Below are positions 1 through 7,424 of a stretch of 8,842 nt of DNA, one piece after another. The notes below the pieces were generated by a model. The model saw only the letters and a list, made by a program, of their open reading frames with translations. It had not been told where the DNA came from and ran no database searches. The first letter of the stretch is position 1, and each line of letters begins with the position of its first letter. Source of the DNA: Opitutaceae bacterium (lineage in GTDB: Bacteria > Verrucomicrobiota > Verrucomicrobiae > Opitutales > Opitutaceae); NCBI GenBank assembly GCA_031266495.1, contig JAISAX010000716.1:1-8842 (forward strand), read 5' to 3'. The translations under genes and the position numbers were made by a program.

Positions 1-570
1 GACGCGACGCTCCGCGGGGATCTCTTCGGCGCGGGCGGCGGGCACGTATTCGTGGGTGAGATAATCGCCGGCAAACGTCTCCGTGACGGGCGCGGGCTGG
101 CCGGTGCGGGCGGCGCGCAAGTTGTCCACCACCCACGTGAAGAACGCCCCGCTCAGGCGATCGATGGCCGGGCTGTTGTCGCGGCCCAATTTGGGTTCGG
201 CGTGAAACACCATCGGAGAGGCAACGTGAATGGCACCGACGCTGCTGTCGCGGCCGAACCCGGCCAGGTTGCCAACAGTGCCCGCCGCGCCTACATAAAG
301 GTTATTCAGCATGAGACAGGGAGCCAAGAACCAATTCCCGGTGGCTCCTGCCCCCTGCCCGACATAAACATCGGTGGCTGTCACAGAGGGAAATGCCACC
401 GCCCCGCTGCGAGCGACGATGATTATGTTATTCGTGTTGAGTCCGGGTTCCTCCTCACAGCCGAGGAAGATGCTCTGCGCACTTATACTGACAGCGCCGC
501 TTTGCTCCGACGCCCAGGTCGCCACCATGCTGCCACCGGAGAGTCTCAACGGTCCTGACCAACTAGTACC
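1..570 (-). pseudogene. Downstream fragment of a disrupted secreted beta-repeat-like protein (open at window start)
   Basis: This minus-strand frame is open from just after a TGA at 573-571 down to base 1, and has no convincing start of its own. Its first part (about 570-240) reads like a beta-strand-repeat passenger, with LSGGSMVATWASEQSGAVSI and later the short repeats DVYVGQGAGATGNW and NLYVGAAGTVGN. The last 60 or so residues (from about base 200) look more globular, with VDNLRAARTGQPAPVTETF, and use more GC-ended codons. I do not recognise that part. The frame joins the signal-peptide fragment at 639-917 exactly if 86 bp (one CTAG plus the 82-bp element) is removed. I infer that it is the rest of the same gene. 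The true 3' end and any PEP-CTERM or autotransporter anchor lie outside the window. Alternatively the downstream piece could be re-initiated, for example at the internal ATG at 528-526, but it would then lack a signal peptide. Confidence 0.6.
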
Positions 571-652
571 TCATAACGTTCGAAGTTTCGCATCTACCCC
601 GAATGAGCACAGAGGAAAGGTATCCGAAAAAATCAAGGTTATGGGGTACTAG
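563..652. mobile_element. MITE-like 82-bp insertion with 11-bp TIRs and duplicated CTAG
   Basis: The left end TACCTCATAAC (567-577) and the right end GTTATGGGGTA (638-648) are inverted repeats with one mismatch. Both are bordered by CTAG (563-566 and 649-652), inside the palindrome ACTAGT. The duplication may therefore be CTAG or all of ACTAGT; the net insertion is 86 bp either way. No coding potential fits inside. Removing 86 bp fuses the minus-strand frames on either side into one ORF, which is the main evidence for a real insertion event. The parent transposase is not in the window and I cannot assign a family. CTA-type 4-bp target duplications are known for part of the IS5 family, and TA duplications for IS630/Tc1 types. 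Confidence 0.6.
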
Positions 653-917
653 TGAAAACTCCCTGTATGCCGACCGAATCGTCGTTAGCGACGGTGATGG
701 TTCCGGAGTCGGTCCAGGGGGTGCCGCCTTTCCAGTTGGCAGGATTGTTCCAGTTGTTATCCTGAGCAGCGCCGGTCCACAAGGAATCGGCCCGGGCGGT
801 GAGGCCGGACAGGCTCAGGCCCGCGACAACGCCCGCGAACACGATCCGCAGCAACGAGCCACCTATATTGGTGTGTAGTGGTTTTTTTGTGATGTTGATG
901 TTCATGTTGATGTTCAT
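639..917 (-). CDS. N-terminal fragment of a secreted beta-repeat-like protein, truncated by an insertion
   Basis: This is a 92-residue open frame. It has a classical export signal: a charged stretch (TKK near residue 10), a hydrophobic core (LLRIVFAGVVAGLSLSGL) and a probable cleavage after ARA at about residue 43. The mature start SLWTGAAQDNNWNNPANW is typical of the first strand of PEP-CTERM or autotransporter-associated beta-strand-repeat proteins in Verrucomicrobia (family knowledge). The frame ends at TAA (641-639), which lies inside the terminal inverted repeat of the inserted element, so the last residues come from that repeat. A start at 917 or at the second ATG at 905 is possible, because a 12-bp tandem duplication copies the start codon. 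No Shine-Dalgarno sequence is visible. The product as it stands would be a short exported peptide, probably non-functional. The gene follows the helicase gene on the same strand after 171 bp. Confidence 0.6.
   Translation of the reverse strand: MNINMNINITKKPLHTNIGGSLLRIVFAGVVAGLSLSGLTARADSLWTGAAQDNNWNNPANWKGGTPWTDSGTITVANDDSVGIQGVFTSTP
892..915. repeat. Two perfect tandem copies of a 12-bp unit at a start codon
   Basis: ATGTTGATGTTC occurs twice in tandem on the plus strand (892-903 and 904-915). On the coding strand it places in-frame ATG codons at 917 and 905 and gives an Asn-Ile-rich N-terminus (MNINMNINI). The copy number is a multiple of three bases, so gain or loss only lengthens or shortens the N-terminus before the signal peptide. 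Confidence 0.75.
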
Positions 918-1088
918 GTCATAAGTTTCCCGATGCGGGAAAAAGGACGGATACCCCTGTGGACACCATCAACCGGAACAACGTCAAAATGCAAGGGACC
1001 GGAAATGCCGATACTTTTGCAGCAATGCGACCAATAGCAGGCGGCAACGGAGGGGGGGGGGGGAGACGGACGCAGCCCCGTTCGCCGC
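918..1088. other. 171-bp intergenic gap with a G12 homopolymer
   Basis: This gap lies between the helicase stop and the start of the disrupted secreted-protein gene, both on the minus strand. It holds a run of twelve G (1052-1063), 26 bp beyond the helicase stop, and the hairpin at 926-942. I see no stem followed by a T run, so no intrinsic terminator for the helicase can be named. A TTGACG hexamer is readable on the minus strand (987-982), but no good -10 box lies 16-18 bases after it, so I do not call a promoter. Confidence 0.5.
926..942. promoter_or_regulatory. Perfect 7-bp hairpin just upstream of a start codon
   Basis: TTTCCCG (926-932), a 3-base loop ATG and CGGGAAA (936-942) form a perfect stem. 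On the minus strand it ends 8 bases before the ATG at 917, where a ribosome would bind. It could mask the initiation region or be a protein-binding palindrome. On the plus strand it is not followed by a T run, so it does not look like an intrinsic terminator. Confidence 0.35.
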
Positions 1089-3824
1089 TCAGGATTCCCC
1101 TCCCCCGATCACGCCCGCCCCCTCGAACCGCACCACCACGGACGCCGCCGTGCGCGAGGCCGGCAGCGACACGACGAAACGCGCCTCGTAATCGTTATGC
1201 CCTTCGGCATCGGCCAGCACCTGCGCCACGGGCCAGTCGCCGGCGCCGTCGCGGGCGTTGGCCTCGTCATAGTCGCCCCAGTGCGTGTGCTTCGCCGAGC
1301 GTCCTTCCGGATCGAGCCGGAAACGGCCGCGCCCGTCGAAATACGGCGCGAACGCCTCCTCGATCCGCCGCGCCGCCGACGAACGCGGCACAAACGATCC
1401 TGCTCCGCCGCCTTCGCCTGCTCCGTCCGTCGCGTCGTTGCCGCCCGCCCCCGCGTCGAGGCGCGCCGCCGCGGCTTCGTAATCGTGCGCGGCCACCTCC
1501 TGCAAGAAGCCCAGGATCGCCATCCGCACCGCTCGCCGGAAACCGGCCGCGTCGCGCGTGATGTCGTACGACGCCGGCCGCGCCGGTTTGCGCTCCGCTC
1601 CGCCGGCAGCCTCCACATCCGCCGACGATGACGCGCCCGGCGCCACGTAGTCGGGATTGCGCATACGCTCCCATTCCTCGAGCAGGCTGGAATCGATGCC
1701 GCGGATCAGCTCGCGGAGATACTCCTCCATCTCGATCACGTCCTCGGTTTTCGCCGCGTCGGGCACCGTTTGCGCCAGCACCTTCCACACTTGCGAAAGG
1801 TGGCGCAACAGCAGCCCTTCGCTGCGCTCCAGCCCGTACTCCTTGATGTAGTCGGAGAACGACTGGTAACGCTCGAACATCTCGCGCGCGATCGACTTGG
1901 GCCGCACGTTCTCGTTTTCCACCCACGGATGCCTGGCGGCAAACGCGTTGAACGTCTCGTAAACAAATTCACGCAACGGCTTCGGGTGCTCGAGTTCGGC
2001 GAGGCGCTCCATCCGCTCGTCGTATTCGACGCCCGCCTCTTTCAGCTCGATGAGCTTTTGCGTTTTCAGCTTGTCGAGCTGGCGGCGCAGAATCTGGTCC
2101 GGGTCCTCGACGATCGATTCGCACAACGTGAGCACATCGAACGGATAATCCGGCGAGGCGCGGTCGAGTTTTTGTACCGTGTCGATGAGATAGAGCGAGA
2201 GCGCCTGATGCAGCGAAAAGTCCTCTTGCAGATCGACGTTGACGCGCAGCTTGCGGCCGCACGGCGGGCGTTCGGCGACGGGAAGCCACTCCACGATCTT
2301 GCGCTCCAGCAGCGCGCGGAAAAGTTGCCAGGCCCGGCGGCGGAGCAGGCGTTTCTTGTGCGGCGTCTCGTGGCAGTCGCGGATGATTTTCTGCATCACC
2401 CGACACCCGTCCGCGTCGCGGCCGAGCACGAGCAGCAGCATGCCGTGCGACACGTCGAAACGCGATTGCAACGCCTCCGACGGCGAAGTCATCAGCCGCC
2501 CGAACGTCTTCGCATCCCAGCTCACCTCGCCCTCGGGAGCGGCGCGTTTCTGCGCCTTTTTCTTTTTCGGATCGCGCGCGGCCTTTTCCGCGAGACGCTT
2601 GTTCTCGATGACATGCTCCGGCGCCTGCACGACGACGTATCCGCGTTCGTCATACCCACGCCGTCCCGCCCGTCCGGCCACCTGCTTGAAATCGCGCACG
2701 CTGAGGATGGCCGCCTTTTGCCCGTCGTACTTCCAGAGCTGCGTGAACAGCACAGTGCGGATCGGCACGTTGACGCCGACGCCCAGCGTGTCCGTCCCGC
2801 AGATGAGCCGAAGCCTCCCCTTCTGCGCCAGTTGCTCGACGAGAATGCGGTAACGCGGCAACAACCCCGCGTGGTGCACGCCGATGCCATGACGCAGCCA
2901 GCGCTTCAGATCCTTGCCGTAGGGACTGTTGAACTTCACGCCGACGAGATCGCCGGCGATGGCCGCCTTTTCCTCCTTCGTCAGCAGATTGAGACTCATC
3001 CAGCCCTGCGCCGCCTCGGAAGCGGCCCGCTGCGTGAAATAGACGAGGTAAACCGGCGCGCGTTTGTTGAGCACGAGGTCGGCGACGCGCTCGGCCAGCG
3101 GCGTCTCCGAGTATTCAAATTCCAATGGCACAGGCCGCGTCTCGCTGCGCACGGTGACGCACTCGACGCCGGTGAGGCGGAGCAGATCCTTTTCGAAAAA
3201 CTCCGTCGCCCCGAGCGTGCCCGACATGAGCAGGAAACGCGCTTGCGGCATCGTCAGCAACGGCGCCTGCCAGGCGTATCCGCGTTGCACATCGGAGTAG
3301 TAGTGAAACTCGTCCATGATGACGGCGCGGACCGGCGCGAGTTCGCCGCGTGCGAGGGCGATGTTGGCCAAAATTTCCGCCGTGCAACAGAGGACCGGTG
3401 CGCCGGGGTTCACGCTGGCGTCACCGGTCATCATGCCGACATTGGCCGGGCCGAAATCGCGGCAAAGCGAGAGGAATTTTTCGTTCACGAGCGCCTTGAT
3501 CGGGCAGGTGTAAACGGAACGTTCGCCCGCGCAGAGCGCCTTGAAGTGAAACGCCGCCGCGACGAGCGATTTCCCTGAACCGGTGGGCGTGTTGAGGATG
3601 ACGTTCTTGCCGTCGAAAAGCTCGAGAATCGCCTCCTCCTGTTCCGGATAAAGCTCCAGTCCCCGGTCGCGCATCACGGCGAGAAACCGGTCGAGCACGG
3701 CATCGGTCGGCGCCCCTGTCGACAACGGCGCGAGCGGAGCAGGCGGCGCGAGCGGAGGGGGGGGGGAGGGAGGGACAGAAGAGAGTGAGGCGGATGCGAC
3801 GGGAGATGTGACAGCGTTGGACAT
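1089..3824 (-). CDS. Ski2-like DExH-box helicase with C-terminal DUF3516 region
   Basis: This is a 911-residue ATP-dependent, probably RNA-acting, superfamily 2 helicase. Motif I TPTGSGKS is at about residues 79-86, motif II DEFH at 171-174, motif III SGT at 201-203, VHHAGLLP at 316-323, motif [13 protein letters not shown] at 343-354 and motif [14 protein letters not shown] at 381-392. From about residue 420 to the end it resembles the DUF3516 extension of actinobacterial helicases: [54 protein letters not shown], and near the C-terminus [16 protein letters not shown] chose ATG 3824 over an upstream GTG at 3908, because the extra 28 residues are not family-like. There is a Pro/Ala-rich N-terminal tail of about 40 residues, and a Gly/Asp-rich insert near residue 810. 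A likely role is RNA unwinding or turnover in the cytoplasm, but no substrate is known from sequence. A C10 tract lies about 20 codons in. Confidence 0.93.
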   Translation of the reverse strand: MSNAVTSPVASASLSSVPPSPPPPLAPPAPLAPLSTGAPTDAVLDRFLAVMRDRGLELYPEQEEAILELFDGKNVILNTPTGSGKSLVAAAFHFKALCAGERSVYTCPIKALVNEKFLSLCRDFGPANVGMMTGDASVNPGAPVLCCTAEILANIALARGELAPVRAVIMDEFHYYSDVQRGYAWQAPLLTMPQARFLLMSGTLGATEFFEKDLLRLTGVECVTVRSETRPVPLEFEYSETPLAERVADLVLNKRAPVYLVYFTQRAASEAAQGWMSLNLLTKEEKAAIAGDLVGVKFNSPYGKDLKRWLRHGIGVHHAGLLPRYRILVEQLAQKGRLRLICGTDTLGVGVNVPIRTVLFTQLWKYDGQKAAILSVRDFKQVAGRAGRRGYDERGYVVVQAPEHVIENKRLAEKAARDPKKKKAQKRAAPEGEVSWDAKTFGRLMTSPSEALQSRFDVSHGMLLLVLGRDADGCRVMQKIIRDCHETPHKKRLLRRRAWQLFRALLERKIVEWLPVAERPPCGRKLRVNVDLQEDFSLHQALSLYLIDTVQKLDRASPDYPFDVLTLCESIVEDPDQILRRQLDKLKTQKLIELKEAGVEYDERMERLAELEHPKPLREFVYETFNAFAARHPWVENENVRPKSIAREMFERYQSFSDYIKEYGLERSEGLLLRHLSQVWKVLAQTVPDAAKTEDVIEMEEYLRELIRGIDSSLLEEWERMRNPDYVAPGASSSADVEAAGGAERKPARPASYDITRDAAGFRRAVRMAILGFLQEVAAHDYEAAAARLDAGAGGNDATDGAGEGGGAGSFVPRSSAARRIEEAFAPYFDGRGRFRLDPEGRSAKHTHWGDYDEANARDGAGDWPVAQVLADAEGHNDYEARFVVSLPASRTAASVVVRFEGAGVIGGGES
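3757..3766. repeat. C10 homopolymer (coding strand) in the helicase N-terminal region
   Basis: Ten G on the plus strand are ten C in the helicase message and encode part of the PPSPPPPL segment around residues 19-25. A change of one base would throw the whole helicase domain out of frame, so the tract could act as an on/off slippage site or mark a sequencing error. The frame as given is intact. Confidence 0.6.
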
Positions 3825-4310
3825 CGGATTGGATTTCGGAATGACCCACACAAGTCGGCAATCCGGGGTTGCTCCAGAAAATGTTTCACCTGACCGGATA
3901 AATCCCACGCCTGTCCGATCAAAATCCGTTGGTTTCCAATTTGATAGGAATATTGATTAATGGAATACGACCTGTCCCGTTTTTGCGCTCTCGCGCCAAC
4001 TCTGCGCGGCACTCCTGCGCAGACGCGCACTATCTATCGATGAATAACGCAGAGTTATAAATGAGGGCTTCTCATTCCGAACAATAGCGAAATGATCCGG
4101 GCAAGGCGACGGCAAAGCAACACAACATGTTGCCATTGCGATTGTTGAATTGTGAGAAATCTCCCGCCCCGAAACAAAAGAAAGGATGCGAGGATTTGCC
4201 GGCGGATGGCGGTTTTCTCTAAAAACGTCGGAAAAACAAAGAAGCGATGTTTGTTATGCAGTCGTTCAGTCATTCAAGCGTTCATCACCAACCAACCCGG
4301 ACATCATATA
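3825..4310. other. 486-bp divergent gene-free region
   Basis: This region separates the minus-strand helicase from the plus-strand PEP-CTERM gene and must hold the promoter for the helicase and probably one for the plus-strand cluster. Open frames across it are in-frame upstream extensions of the two flanking genes (from GTG 3908 and from 4152) and lack family-like sequence. Visible structure includes the shared-arm inverted repeats at 3993-4056, a small hairpin ATGAG/CTCAT (4061-4065 and 4071-4075), ATAAC/GTTAT around GCAGA (4044-4058), and the palindrome CAACATGTTG (4123-4132). The last is also flanked by GGCAA (4111-4115) and TTGCC (4130-4134). The CAACATGTTG site could be an operator, for example for a LacI-type regulator, but nothing proves it. 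No -35/-10 pair is good enough to call. Confidence 0.5.
3993..4056. promoter_or_regulatory. Mutually exclusive inverted repeats, possible switch or operator array
   Basis: AACTCTGCG (3998-4006) is perfectly complementary to CGCAGAGTT (4048-4056). The overlapping TCTGCGC (4001-4007) also pairs with GCGCAGA (4017-4023), extended by GCGC at 3993-3996 and 4025-4028. The two structures cannot form together, which resembles an attenuator or switch layout if this stretch is transcribed. Neither stem is followed by a T run. It lies about 255 bp upstream of the ATG at 4311. Chance is possible given the repetitive GCGC content. Confidence 0.3.
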
Positions 4311-5204
4311 ATGAAAATTCGTTTCAAAACATATAAATCCGCCGCAATCCTCCCTGCGTTTGCCGCTCTTGTTATTGGGCAAAGTATCCACCACCTCAAT
4401 GCGGCGACCATCATCGCCAACTTTGATGGCGGAGACAGCACCTCCATTGTCGATGCATGGAAAGGCGCATCCGGAGAAGGATGGGCTTCGGCGTGGGGAG
4501 AAGCCGGCAATGCGACCGGCAGAACCTATTCCCTGAAAACCACCACCCCTCTTCACGCGGGCTGGGGTACTTACCTCGAATTGCAAAGCACCACCTCGGG
4601 GAACGTTCTGGCCACCCGTAAACTTGTCAACGACACGTCCTCTGCCACGCCGGAAAATGCCATCAATCTTGCCGAAAGTTATACAATCTCCTTTTCGGTT
4701 CGCCTCGAATCCGCCTTGCCCTCCAGCAGCAATCTCCTGTTTTTCGGGACCACTGGTTATACAGGCGGCACGAATGACGAGTGTACATGGATAGTCACTG
4801 CGAATGCCTCGGGATGGAATGCCGGCCATGCAAATAACGGAGCCGTTGCCACAGGCAAAGCGTCTCTCGAAGCTGGCGTCACCTACGACATCATTCTCGA
4901 CATCCATCCCGCACAAAAAAGTTTTTCCTTCACAATCCTTGGCAATAATCAACTGCTTTACAGCAGCAAAACCGATGGCGGCCTCGGCGGCGAACCCGGA
5001 TTTCGCAATCCATCGGCAACCAATGGCGGCGCATCCCTTGTCTTTGGCGCGGGTATCAATGGCACCTCGGGAGTGACGCTTTCATTCGATGGCCTTGCCA
5101 TTTCCCAAGTTCAGGAATCCCAGGTTCCGGAACCTGCCACCGTTGCACTGGCTGCGGGCATTGCTGTTTTTCTCGGAGCATACCTCTCCCGGAAGAAAAG
5201 ATAA
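4311..5204 (+). CDS. PEP-CTERM sorting-domain exoprotein
   Basis: This is a 297-residue protein. An N-terminal signal peptide (MKIRFKTYK, then a hydrophobic stretch, with likely cleavage after LNA at residue 31) shows export. The C-terminus is a textbook PEP-CTERM signal: VPEPAT at 272-277, a hydrophobic helix and a basic RKKR tail. This is the exosortase recognition tripartite signal known in bacteria that make extracellular matrix. The middle (residues 32-265) is rich in Gly, Ser, Thr and Asn with alternating strands and looks like a jelly-roll, lectin-like or LamG-like domain, but I cannot assign a family. I chose ATG 4311 because it directly starts the signal peptide; a longer frame from 4152 only adds 53 basic, unlikely residues. 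No Shine-Dalgarno sequence is visible. It leads the plus-strand cluster. It may bind glycans at the surface, which is inference from its neighbours. Confidence 0.88.
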   Translation: MKIRFKTYKSAAILPAFAALVIGQSIHHLNAATIIANFDGGDSTSIVDAWKGASGEGWASAWGEAGNATGRTYSLKTTTPLHAGWGTYLELQSTTSGNVLATRKLVNDTSSATPENAINLAESYTISFSVRLESALPSSSNLLFFGTTGYTGGTNDECTWIVTANASGWNAGHANNGAVATGKASLEAGVTYDIILDIHPAQKSFSFTILGNNQLLYSSKTDGGLGGEPGFRNPSATNGGASLVFGAGINGTSGVTLSFDGLAISQVQESQVPEPATVALAAGIAVFLGAYLSRKKR

Positions 5205-5246
5205 TACAACATGATATTATATTATACGATATTACATGATTCCCCA
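5205..5246 (+). promoter_or_regulatory. AT-rich spacer with direct repeats before the pseudopilin gene
   Basis: The 42 bp between two genes are strikingly AT-rich against GC-rich surroundings. GATATTA occurs at 5213-5219 and 5228-5234, and CATGAT at 5210-5215 and 5235-5240. TATTAT (5220-5225) could serve as a -10 box, but no -35 box lies at the right distance. It may be an internal promoter, a regulator site, or simply an unstructured leader that helps initiation without a Shine-Dalgarno sequence. Confidence 0.3.
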
Positions 5247-5870
5247 ATGAAAAACCGTGCGTTCACCCTGATCGAATTGCTGACGGTCATTGCCATTATC
5301 GGCATTCTGGCGGCGATCCTCATCCCGACGGTATCCAGTGTTCGCGCAACCGCGCGCCGCACCCAATGCCTCTCCAATACCCGCCAGATTGGCATGGCCA
5401 TGCTGCTCTACGCAAGTGACCACAAGGATACATTCCCCCTGGCTTACCAGGGGGGCGGCATCGGAGCCTGGTCAAAACAACTGGTGGATTCAGGTTGTAT
5501 AAAAACGCCGCCGCACGTCTTCACATGTCCCGTTGACAAAAAAGCGAACGAGACGACCCAAAAAACGCCTGACCTTCCGGGTCGCAGCTTTGGAGCACCC
5601 GTGAGGACTCTTGATCCACGTTCCGGTCTGCCGCGCAAATTGTCCGATATTCCCGCTCTCTCGCAGGTTTTTATTCTTGTCGAACGCCACGACTCGATGG
5701 GGTGGGACTATACTCAATACAACGGTCACAATATAGATCGCAGTGTTTTCGCCAGCGCAGCGGCCAATGATCTTCATGGCAATGCCCGCAACTTCGCTTT
5801 TGCGGACGGACATGTCGCCTCTCTCAACCGTCCGGAGGCCTATAAATCCGTCCACTGGATTGAAGACTGA
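5247..5870 (+). CDS. Type II secretion/type IV pilin-like pseudopilin with H-X9-DG motif
   Basis: This 207-residue protein begins MKNRAFTLIELLTVIAIIGI, a class III prepilin signal. Prepilin peptidase should cut between A5 and F6 and methylate the Phe; the conserved Glu at mature position 5 is E10. The -1 residue is Ala instead of the usual Gly. The hydrophobic helix (about residues 6-28) anchors it in the inner membrane. Near the C-terminus H177 is followed by nine residues and then D187-G188, the H-X9-DG signature of prepilin-processing-associated proteins abundant in Planctomycetes and Verrucomicrobia. Two Cys at 84 and 95 could form a disulfide. I chose the start at 5247 over 5211 because it places the signal correctly. 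No secretion apparatus genes are nearby, so it is probably an orphan pseudopilin that co-evolves with exoproteins. Its exact role is unknown. Confidence 0.92.
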   Translation: MKNRAFTLIELLTVIAIIGILAAILIPTVSSVRATARRTQCLSNTRQIGMAMLLYASDHKDTFPLAYQGGGIGAWSKQLVDSGCIKTPPHVFTCPVDKKANETTQKTPDLPGRSFGAPVRTLDPRSGLPRKLSDIPALSQVFILVERHDSMGWDYTQYNGHNIDRSVFASAAANDLHGNARNFAFADGHVASLNRPEAYKSVHWIED

Positions 5871-5902
5871 AGTACATCAAATCAACCACTCTATTCGCAA
5901 TC

Positions 5903-7405
5903 ATGACCATCAAGCTTCCCATTATTCCCCTGTTGCTGCTCTCCGCATTCACCGCGAGCAGCATTTCCACGCCCGCGTTTGCCGCCGCGCCCGCCGCGCC
6001 CGCAGCTTCGGCAAAACGACATCCCAACATGGGAGTCGCCACCCATTTTGGCGGCGGACATCCCAACATCGGCCTTTATTGGCGACCTGACGAATTGTTC
6101 CCGCTCATCGACGAACTTGGTGTCGGCTGGATACGGGACGGGACCGGATGGGGAGTCATCGAACCTGAAAAAGGACGCTATCACATCAGCGAACAACGTC
6201 GCTACTGGATCGAAAAAGCACATGCTCTCGGCATCAATATCTGTTTTATTTTGGGAAACGAGAAAGGGCATCCTCTTTACAAAAATCCCTACGATCCGGA
6301 AGCCTACGCCAGGGCAGCCGCCTTTCTCGCCCGCGAATTTGCCGGAAAGATTCAAGCCATTGAGGTCATGAACGAGCCTGCCAATTTCGGCTTCACAAAA
6401 CACTTCGGAGGCACCTGGAACGGCATAAACAAAGACGGCTCGGTACAATCCTGGCTCGCCAAATACGTCGAAATACTGAACGCCACGGCGCGAGCCGTCA
6501 AAGCCGTCAATCCAGACATCAAGGTTATCGGACTCGGTTCCGTTTCTCCGGTCAATTTCCGCCAGCTCGCCATCGGCCTCGCACCCGAAGTCGATGGCAT
6601 TGTGGATCATCCCTATAGCTTCCGGACCGTTCCCGAACTGATCCCCTATGCCGCCAGTCCCCATATCATCGAACGCGATGGCATCGCCACCGCCGACGAA
6701 CACGGCGCCTTCGCATCACAAATCCGTATGTACCGGGAACAATCCGCCCGTTATAAAGGACCGCGCGAGATCTGGCACACCGAATGGGGATTTCCCTCCT
6801 ATCAGGAACCCCGCGCAGGTCTTATCTATTCGGGAGTCACCGAGGAAGCCCAAGCCAAATACGCTCTCCGTCGTTTCATGCAGTCCCTGGCACTCGGCAT
6901 TAATGTCTCCGTCTGGTATGATCTCAAGAATGACGGTTCCAATCCGCATGATGCGGAGCATAATTTCGGACTGCTCGATACCCGCAATAAACCCAAGCCG
7001 GTCTGGCATGCGATTCGCCGCCTGGCATCCTTTATGAAAGACTATACGCCTGTTCCCCGGCCTCCGGAAATCAATATAACTACGTTCAACACGCGCACGG
7101 ACCAATGGCCCATCACATGGGATGGAGGACGCCTCGCCGCTCCTGGCACCGTCATGTCGTATCTGTTTCATAACGACACCGGGCAACACATGCTGGCCGT
7201 CTGGTCCACGGAACGCGCCGGCGGAGACCTGCAACCCCGCGTTGCGGACATCGAGATCATGATGCCCAATACTATTTCCGGCGTAAAATCCTTCGACCTG
7301 TGGACTGGCGAGACCAGTCCGATGAAATTTGAACAAAAACCCGGACGCCTCCGGCTTCCCGCATTCGGCATCCCCTCGCATCCCGTCGCTATCATCATCG
7401 AATAA
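5903..7405 (+). CDS. Secreted clan GH-A-like glycoside hydrolase (GH39/GH5-like)
   Basis: This 500-residue exported enzyme has a signal peptide at residues 1-27 (MTIKLPIIPLLLLSAF, cut near AFA) followed by an Ala/Pro linker. A TIM barrel spans about 40-380. IRDGTGWGVIEPEKGRY (77-93) is the early beta-strand pattern of GH39/GH5-like enzymes. VMNEPANFG carries the probable acid/base E158 after Asn157, HPY lies at 236-238, and IWHTEWGFPS carries the probable nucleophile E294. VWYDLKNDG (337-345) and FGLLD (355-359) close the barrel. Residues from about 390 on form a likely beta-sandwich, as in GH39/GH30. The layout predicts a retaining enzyme on beta-linked sugars in the periplasm or outside the cell. 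The exact family and substrate cannot be read. It starts 32 bp after the pseudopilin gene, and the start context CAATCATGAC is shared with the next gene. No Shine-Dalgarno sequence. Confidence 0.85.
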   Translation: MTIKLPIIPLLLLSAFTASSISTPAFAAAPAAPAASAKRHPNMGVATHFGGGHPNIGLYWRPDELFPLIDELGVGWIRDGTGWGVIEPEKGRYHISEQRRYWIEKAHALGINICFILGNEKGHPLYKNPYDPEAYARAAAFLAREFAGKIQAIEVMNEPANFGFTKHFGGTWNGINKDGSVQSWLAKYVEILNATARAVKAVNPDIKVIGLGSVSPVNFRQLAIGLAPEVDGIVDHPYSFRTVPELIPYAASPHIIERDGIATADEHGAFASQIRMYREQSARYKGPREIWHTEWGFPSYQEPRAGLIYSGVTEEAQAKYALRRFMQSLALGINVSVWYDLKNDGSNPHDAEHNFGLLDTRNKPKPVWHAIRRLASFMKDYTPVPRPPEINITTFNTRTDQWPITWDGGRLAAPGTVMSYLFHNDTGQHMLAVWSTERAGGDLQPRVADIEIMMPNTISGVKSFDLWTGETSPMKFEQKPGRLRLPAFGIPSHPVAIIIE

Positions 7406-7424
7406 AATCACCCGCTATACAATC

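Noticed and set aside
52..558. A 168-codon plus-strand frame
   Set aside because: It is antisense to the beta-repeat-like fragment, which has the more plausible protein sequence and codon bias on the minus strand.
926..942. An intrinsic terminator
   Set aside because: The stem is GC-poor at its ends and not followed by a T run on either strand in the right orientation.
959..1561. An Arg/Pro-rich plus-strand frame over the helicase end
   Set aside because: Its composition is typical of an antisense shadow and it overlaps the conserved DUF3516 C-terminus.
1770..3578. A 602-codon plus-strand open frame opposite the helicase
   Set aside because: It is fully antisense to a helicase with all motifs intact, has low-complexity Arg/Leu/Ala content, no family features, and arises from the high GC3 of the real gene.
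4152..4310. A longer start for the PEP-CTERM protein
   Set aside because: The added 53 residues are basic and would put the signal peptide in the interior, so ATG 4311 is preferred.
5891..6703. A 270-codon minus-strand frame
   Set aside because: It is opposite the signal peptide and catalytic part of the glycoside hydrolase, with no recognisable domain.
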